DNA of 64,000 bases from Pacificispira sp033344895 (GTDB taxonomy: Bacteria > Pseudomonadota > Alphaproteobacteria > UBA8366 > Aestuariispiraceae): the NCBI GenBank assembly GCA_965229685.1, contig OZ245920.1, positions 558,001 to 622,000 of the forward strand. Reading direction: 5' to 3'. The notes under the pieces are model-generated. The model was not told where the DNA came from. It saw only the letters and a list, made by a program, of their open reading frames with translations, and made no database searches. Position numbers and translations under genes: made by a program. Shown piece after piece: positions 59,695 to 64,000 of this stretch (positions are counted from its first letter, which is position 1; the number at the start of each line of letters is the position of its first letter).

Positions 59695-61968
59695 TTGGAA
59701 ATCGACACTTTTTCACGCCGTATCTGGGACATGAAATACCGGCTGAAGCAGGCGGACGGTACCCCTGTGGACAAATCGGTGGAGGATACCTGGCGCCGGG
59801 TCGCGGAAAGCCTCGCCTCGGCGGAACGGGATACCGTGCTCTGGGCCGACCGCTTCTATCAGGCGATGGAAGGGTTCAAGTTCCTGCCGGCGGGCCGAAT
59901 CCTGGCCGGGGCCGGGACCGACCGCGATGTCACCCTGTTCAATTGCTTCGTCATGGGCACGATCCCGGACAACATGACCGGGATTTTCGATTCCCTGAGG
60001 GAGGCGGCGGTCACGCTGCAGCAGGGCGGCGGGATCGGCTACGACTTTTCCACGATCCGGCCTCGCGGGGCGCTGGTGCGCGGTGTCGGTTCGGACGCGT
60101 CCGGTCCGGTCTCCTTCATGGAGGTCTGGGACGCGATGTGCCGGACGATCATGAGCGCGGGCTACAGGCGCGGCGCCATGATGGGCACCATCCGATGCGA
60201 CCATCCCGACGTCGAAGCCTTCATCGAAGCCAAACAGACGGCGGGCGTCCTGACGAACTTCAACATGTCGGTTCTGGTCACGGACGCCTTCATGGAAGCC
60301 GTGGACGCTGATACCGACTGGAACCTGGAGTTCGATGGTCAGACCTATCGAACTGTACGGGCACGCGATCTCTGGGACCGGATCATGCGCTCGACCTACG
60401 ACCATGCCGAACCGGGTGTGATCTTCATCGACCGCATCAATGCCCGGAACAACCTGCATTACTGTGAAACGATCCAGGCGACCAATCCCTGCGGCGAGCA
60501 GCCCCTGCCGCCCTATGGCGCGTGCCTGTTGGGATCGATCAATCTGGCGCGACTGATCCGCGATCCGTTTACCGAGGCGGCGCATCTGGATCGCGAGGCC
60601 CTGGCCGACCTGACCGCGACCGCCGTGCGGATGATGGACAATGTCGTCGACCTGTCCCGGTTCCCGCTGGAACAGCAGCGAGCGGAGGCGCAGGCCAAAC
60701 GGCGGATCGGGCTGGGGGTCACCGGTCTGGCGGACGCTTTCCTGATGTGCCGGGTGCGCTATGGCAGCGCGGACTCGGTACGCCTGACGGAAGACTGGCT
60801 GACGGAACTGCGCGATGCCGCCTATCGGGCGTCGATCATGCTGGCGGCGGAAAAGGGGGCCTTCCCGAAATTCGAACCCGAACCCTATCTGAAGGGTGAG
60901 ATGATCCGGCAGCTGCCGGACGATATCCGCCAGGACATCGGCCGTTATGGTATCCGGAACGCGCTGCTGACGTCGATCGCGCCGACCGGCACCATCTCGC
61001 TGGTGGCGGAGAATGTATCGTCGGGGATCGAGCCGGTCTTCTCGTTCCGGGCGCAGCGCAAGGTGCTGGGGCCGGACGGGATCCGCGAAAGCCACGAGGT
61101 CGTCGATTATGCCTATCGCCTCTTCCGCGAAAAGTTCGGGGAGGAGAGTGAGGTTCCGGCGTATTTCATCGATGCCCAGGCGCTGGAGCCGGAGGACCAT
61201 CTGGCAATCCAGGCGGCGGCGCAGCGTTGCGTCGACAGTTCGATTTCGAAGACGATCAACCTGCCGGAGGATACCGGCTTCCAGGCGTTCAAGGATGTCT
61301 ATGCCCGCGCCTATGCGATGGATTGCAAGGGTTGCACCACCTACCGCCCGAATTCGGTCACCGGATCGGTGCTGAGCGTTTCCGACGCGCCGGAGGCGGA
61401 GGGCACGCCGGACCTGCCGGAGGAGGATGGCGTGGTCTATATGGCCCAGCCGCTCGACCGGCCTGGTGCTTTGGAGGGCCGAACCTACAAGCTGCGCTGG
61501 CCCGAAAGCGACCATGCGACCTACATCACGATCAACGACGTGATCGACACATCCGGCCGCCGGCGCCCGTTCGAGGTCTTCATCAATTCCAAGAACATGG
61601 AACACTATTCGTGGACGGTCGCCCTGACCCGCATGATCAGCGCGGTTTTCCGGCGCGGCGGGGACGTGTCCTTCGTCGTCGAGGAACTGAAGGCGGTGTT
61701 CGACCCGCGCGGCGGCTACTGGGTGGAGGGCCGTTATGTCCCGTCGATCCTGGCCGCGATCGGCGATGTCATCGAACAGCATATGGTCGCGATCGGGTTC
61801 CTGGATTCGCAGTCGGACGAAGGACTGACGGCCAGGACCGATGACGGTGTAAAGGTCTCAGCCGTCGGGCGCAGCGGCCGGCATTGCCCGCGCTGCGGAC
61901 ATCCCGGACTGGTCCGGATGGAAGGCTGCGATACCTGCGACAGCTGTGGCTGGTCGCGCTGCGGCTAG
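59695..61968 (+). CDS. nrdJ: Adenosylcobalamin-dependent ribonucleotide reductase, class II
   Basis: The 757-residue enzyme makes deoxyribonucleotides without oxygen dependence. Visible motifs are C84 in FNCFVMG, the active-site finger loop NPCGEQPL at 264-271 (C266, E268), and ISKTINLPEDTGFQ. A TSCPD-like domain is at about 600-700, and a terminal zinc ribbon has CPRCGHPG and CDSCGWSRC, which helps re-reduce the enzyme. A TTG start at 59695 is supported by AAGGGG; the next ATG would remove conserved sequence. Its stop shares a CTAG with that of the convergent glyoxalase-like gene. Confidence 0.9.
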   Translation: MEIDTFSRRIWDMKYRLKQADGTPVDKSVEDTWRRVAESLASAERDTVLWADRFYQAMEGFKFLPAGRILAGAGTDRDVTLFNCFVMGTIPDNMTGIFDSLREAAVTLQQGGGIGYDFSTIRPRGALVRGVGSDASGPVSFMEVWDAMCRTIMSAGYRRGAMMGTIRCDHPDVEAFIEAKQTAGVLTNFNMSVLVTDAFMEAVDADTDWNLEFDGQTYRTVRARDLWDRIMRSTYDHAEPGVIFIDRINARNNLHYCETIQATNPCGEQPLPPYGACLLGSINLARLIRDPFTEAAHLDREALADLTATAVRMMDNVVDLSRFPLEQQRAEAQAKRRIGLGVTGLADAFLMCRVRYGSADSVRLTEDWLTELRDAAYRASIMLAAEKGAFPKFEPEPYLKGEMIRQLPDDIRQDIGRYGIRNALLTSIAPTGTISLVAENVSSGIEPVFSFRAQRKVLGPDGIRESHEVVDYAYRLFREKFGEESEVPAYFIDAQALEPEDHLAIQAAAQRCVDSSISKTINLPEDTGFQAFKDVYARAYAMDCKGCTTYRPNSVTGSVLSVSDAPEAEGTPDLPEEDGVVYMAQPLDRPGALEGRTYKLRWPESDHATYITINDVIDTSGRRRPFEVFINSKNMEHYSWTVALTRMISAVFRRGGDVSFVVEELKAVFDPRGGYWVEGRYVPSILAAIGDVIEQHMVAIGFLDSQSDEGLTARTDDGVKVSAVGRSGRHCPRCGHPGLVRMEGCDTCDSCGWSRCG

Positions 61969-62603
61969 AATAGATCCCGCACACCGGACGGCGTTTCGAT
62001 CCGCGCCCGATAGCGTAGCGTAGGGCCGGGGACGATATCCGGAAGACCTTCGATGCCGATTTCCCGGTAGAGCGCCTGAATGGCGCCTGGGGTCGGATGT
62101 TCCAGTGTGAATGAGATCAGGCGCGCGCCGAGATCCGGGATCTCGGCCATCGAGGTCGGGTCGTTCTTGTGATCGATCAGCGAAGGCACCGCGCCGTCAA
62201 GCGGCAGCGACCCGTCCGCGGGTATGGCAAAGGCAAATTCGGGGGCGTCAAAGGGCAGCGGTACGACGTCGCCGAAGATGGCGCGATGCGTGGCGATGAC
62301 CGCGTCAATGTCCTGCGTGCTGGCGACCCAGCCCCGCAGGCGCCGTCCATCCTGCCAATCCGCACCGACCTGCGCCGGGTCGTCGACACCGAACCAGCGG
62401 GCGCGGCCGGGATCGACGCCCGCCGGATCGCGTGCGACCACCTCCAGATAGACATTGCCGCCGAGCTGCAGGCGATGGTTATGCGTTCCCATATAAAGGT
62501 GACGTGTCCCGAACGGGATCTCGATGCCCAGGCAGTCCCGCACATGGGCAACGCCGTCGGCCAGAGTGGGGGCTATGACGGTCAGGTGGTCGAGCTTCAA
62601 CAT
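61965..62603 (-). CDS. Glyoxalase-like domain protein (VOC superfamily)
   Basis: The 212-residue protein begins MLKLDHLTVIAPTLADGVAHV, typical of the larger glyoxalase_3 type VOC proteins. An early metal-type His (HLTV) and a GTHNHRLQLGGNVYLEVVARDP segment at about 38-57 are visible. The frame extends upstream to 62669, but the family start is ATG 62603. It follows the cupin gene after 19 bp in a three-gene minus operon. Function unknown. Confidence 0.75.
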   Translation of the reverse strand: MLKLDHLTVIAPTLADGVAHVRDCLGIEIPFGTRHLYMGTHNHRLQLGGNVYLEVVARDPAGVDPGRARWFGVDDPAQVGADWQDGRRLRGWVASTQDIDAVIATHRAIFGDVVPLPFDAPEFAFAIPADGSLPLDGAVPSLIDHKNDPTSMAEIPDLGARLISFTLEHPTPGAIQALYREIGIEGLPDIVPGPTLRYRARIETPSGVRDLF

Positions 62604-62622
62604 CAGCCGGGCGTCGGTGGCG

Positions 62623-62919
62623 TCAGGCACGCTTGATTTCGACTTCAACGAAGGTGAAGGGCGCCGCATTGGCGTTCACCACATTGTGGTCGACACCGGC
62701 CTTCCGGGCATAGGAACGCCCGGCGGTCAGATCCGATGTGACCACTGAGCCGTCCGGCAGTTCGATGGTCAGAGCCCCCGTCGTCATCGGAACCACGACA
62801 TAGTCCATTTCATGGACATGGCGGCCGGTTTCCGCGCCGGGCGGGAAATGCCATTCGGTGACGCGGACTGCGTCGTCATCGACCTGGACAGTGGGGATCG
62901 CCTTGGGTCTTTCGGTCAT
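62623..62919 (-). CDS. Small cupin-domain protein
   Basis: The protein is 98 residues, essentially one cupin barrel. It has FPPGAETGRHVHEMDYVVVP (about 25-44), with the first histidine pair and Glu, and AGVDHNVVNANA with a second His near residue 78. It could bind a metal. The ATG is set by an AAGGAA site and overlaps the ChaC-like gene stop by 4 bp (ATGA). Substrate unknown. Confidence 0.8.
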   Translation of the reverse strand: MTERPKAIPTVQVDDDAVRVTEWHFPPGAETGRHVHEMDYVVVPMTTGALTIELPDGSVVTSDLTAGRSYARKAGVDHNVVNANAAPFTFVEVEIKRA

Positions 62920-63554
62920 GCGGATTCCTTCCTTCGGGTCAGGCGCTCTGCCAAACCGTGCAGATCCGGGTCGTGAATCCCCATCTCGTCCAGATGGGCC
63001 ACCGTGTTCAGGACATAGTCGATATTCGGTCCGCGCGCGCCTGCGGCGAGGCGGACGGTTTCCTCGATCACCTCCGGTGACAGGTCGAAGGCGCATTGCG
63101 GATGATCGGGGCAGGGGGTGAAGCTGTAGCAATCGATATCGCCCCGATCGGTCGATCCGCGCACCTGGATCAGCTGATAACTGCCATGCCCCATTTCGCG
63201 ACGCCACAGCGAGCGGGCGGCTTCCTTTCGGCGGTCGGGATCGATGCGGAAGGCGCAGCCCTCGCAATGCCCGCCGGGTGCCAGCCCCATGACGAGGCCC
63301 GGCCGGTCGCAGGTGCCGCGATAGCTGATGGAATAGAGGCAGAGCGCGCGATGCCAGCCGTCGACCGCGGCCCGTCGCCGTTCGACATAGGGAAAGTCCG
63401 GATTCCAGATTAGGGAACCGGTCGCGAAGATCCAGATCGCGGATGGATCGGGGCGGGAGTCGATCCAGGCGTCTGCCTGGGCATCGATTTCCGCGTCGGA
63501 CAGTCTTGGAAAGTCCGGCAGCGGCGGTACCGGGTGCGGATGTGTATCGGACAT
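62916..63554 (-). CDS. ChaC-like gamma-glutamylcyclotransferase
   Basis: The 212-residue protein carries the family entry motif ATGSLIWNPDFPY (Gly-Ser-Leu-Ile-Trp near residues 45-49), followed by RGTCDRPGLVMGLAPGGHCEG. ChaC enzymes split glutathione to 5-oxoproline and Cys-Gly. A start at ATG 63554 is used; the frame continues upstream without family sequence. It is the first gene of the minus operon with the cupin and glyoxalase-like genes, and the DUF2125 gene diverges 65 bp away. Confidence 0.83.
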   Translation of the reverse strand: MSDTHPHPVPPLPDFPRLSDAEIDAQADAWIDSRPDPSAIWIFATGSLIWNPDFPYVERRRAAVDGWHRALCLYSISYRGTCDRPGLVMGLAPGGHCEGCAFRIDPDRRKEAARSLWRREMGHGSYQLIQVRGSTDRGDIDCYSFTPCPDHPQCAFDLSPEVIEETVRLAAGARGPNIDYVLNTVAHLDEMGIHDPDLHGLAERLTRRKESA

Positions 63555-63619
63555 GCGGCATATCCTGTACAACCGCCGCCAACTTGCCAAGCCATGCGAC
63601 GGCGCGTACACCCGCAGGC

Positions 63620-64000
63620 ATGACTTCAAAGCGTCTTGCGATCTGGACGACCGCTTTTGCGGGACTGGCCGCCGCCCTCTGGACCGGCTGGTGGTTCTAT
63701 GCGGGTCATTTCGCCGTTGCGTCGGTTCAGGATTGGGCCGCGGAACAGCGCAAGAACGGCTACGATGTCAGCTTCGCCCGTATCGATCTGGACGGATTTC
63801 CCTTTCGCGTCGACCTGAACGTTCAGCGTTTCGGCATTTCCGCGCCGGGCCGGTTCTGGTCGGTGTCGGCGGAGGACATGACGGTTTCCTTCCGGCCCTG
63901 GAACTTCAACCGCTACACATTCCATACCAAGGCGCCGGTTCGGGCCATTGCCGCCGCTCTTCCAGGTACGCGCCAGGATCCGATCGTCCTCGGCGGGGTC
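63620..64000 (+). CDS. DUF2125-family protein, 3' end outside the window
   Basis: 127 codons are visible before the right edge. The start MTSKRLAIWTTAFAGLAAALWTGWWFY is a single membrane anchor or uncleaved signal. It is followed by GYDVSFARIDLDGFPFRVDL, a motif typical of alphaproteobacterial DUF2125 proteins with a periplasmic beta-rich domain. Function unknown. Confidence 0.75.
   Translation, partial: MTSKRLAIWTTAFAGLAAALWTGWWFYAGHFAVASVQDWAAEQRKNGYDVSFARIDLDGFPFRVDLNVQRFGISAPGRFWSVSAEDMTVSFRPWNFNRYTFHTKAPVRAIAAALPGTRQDPIVLGGV

Noticed and set aside
59713..61782. Very long open frame antisense to nrdJ (689 codons)
   Set aside because: It mirrors nrdJ codon by codon, has no recognisable domain and is a product of high GC content.

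Overview
The window is 64 kb of GC-rich chromosomal DNA, very probably from an alphaproteobacterium, and Rhodospirillales would fit. This placement is inferred from the gene families: ftsEX next to a zinc-ribbon DUF3426 protein, a class II (B12-dependent) NrdJ, a DUF2125 protein, TAXI-TRAP and ProVWX-type transporters, and many LysR regulators. I saw no rRNA, tRNA, CRISPR array or intact insertion sequence.

Layout. 1-7.2 kb: a partial glycosyltransferase-like gene, a 2OG-Fe(II) oxygenase, a LysR/PACE-efflux divergent pair, an AhpD-like/cupin pair facing an Rrf2 regulator, a LysR remnant, an MFS transporter and a GNAT acetyltransferase. 7.2-11.5 kb: a GntR regulator diverges from a tight three-gene operon encoding a PhyH-type dioxygenase, a glutamate-mutase-like B12 protein and a ProC-like reductase. 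I cannot assign this operon to a known pathway, and it is the best candidate here for an undescribed catabolic system. 11.5-14.9 kb: a Gabija-like anti-phage pair (OLD nuclease plus UvrD-like helicase) of less GC-rich composition. 15.2-16.6 kb: DoxX and EamA membrane proteins.

16.8-31.1 kb is a phthalate catabolic cluster. It has TAXI-TRAP uptake, a phthalate dioxygenase oxygenase and reductase, a cis-dihydrodiol dehydrogenase and 4,5-dihydroxyphthalate decarboxylase to make protocatechuate, PcaGH for ring cleavage, and PcaIJ for CoA transfer. An aldehyde dehydrogenase, a ThDP-dependent decarboxylase-like enzyme and a MarR regulator accompany it. The divergent promoter between oxygenase and reductase carries two tandem palindromes that look like the operator. 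PcaB, PcaC, PcaD and PcaF are not in the window.

31.4-44.6 kb: an acyl-CoA dehydrogenase, a lone receiver protein, a truncated hydantoinase B, an amine oxidase-like flavoprotein and a gamma-glutamyltransferase. These are followed by a four-gene operon (two related alpha/beta hydrolases, one with a ruined catalytic triad, a flavin monooxygenase and a tautomerase) that diverges from a quaternary-amine ABC transporter and a LysR gene. 44.7-51.2 kb is a two-component signalling region in decay: several sensor kinases are frameshifted, internally deleted or fused out of frame, with one intact histidine kinase beside them. 51.6-55.4 kb: an ArsR/ACR3 arsenic pair, a LysR/dehydrogenase pair and a VOC protein. 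55.4-64 kb is core genome: DUF3426, ftsE, ftsX, a YdcF-like protein, PlsC-like acyltransferase, nrdJ, a glyoxalase-like protein, a cupin, a ChaC-like protein and a partial DUF2125 protein.
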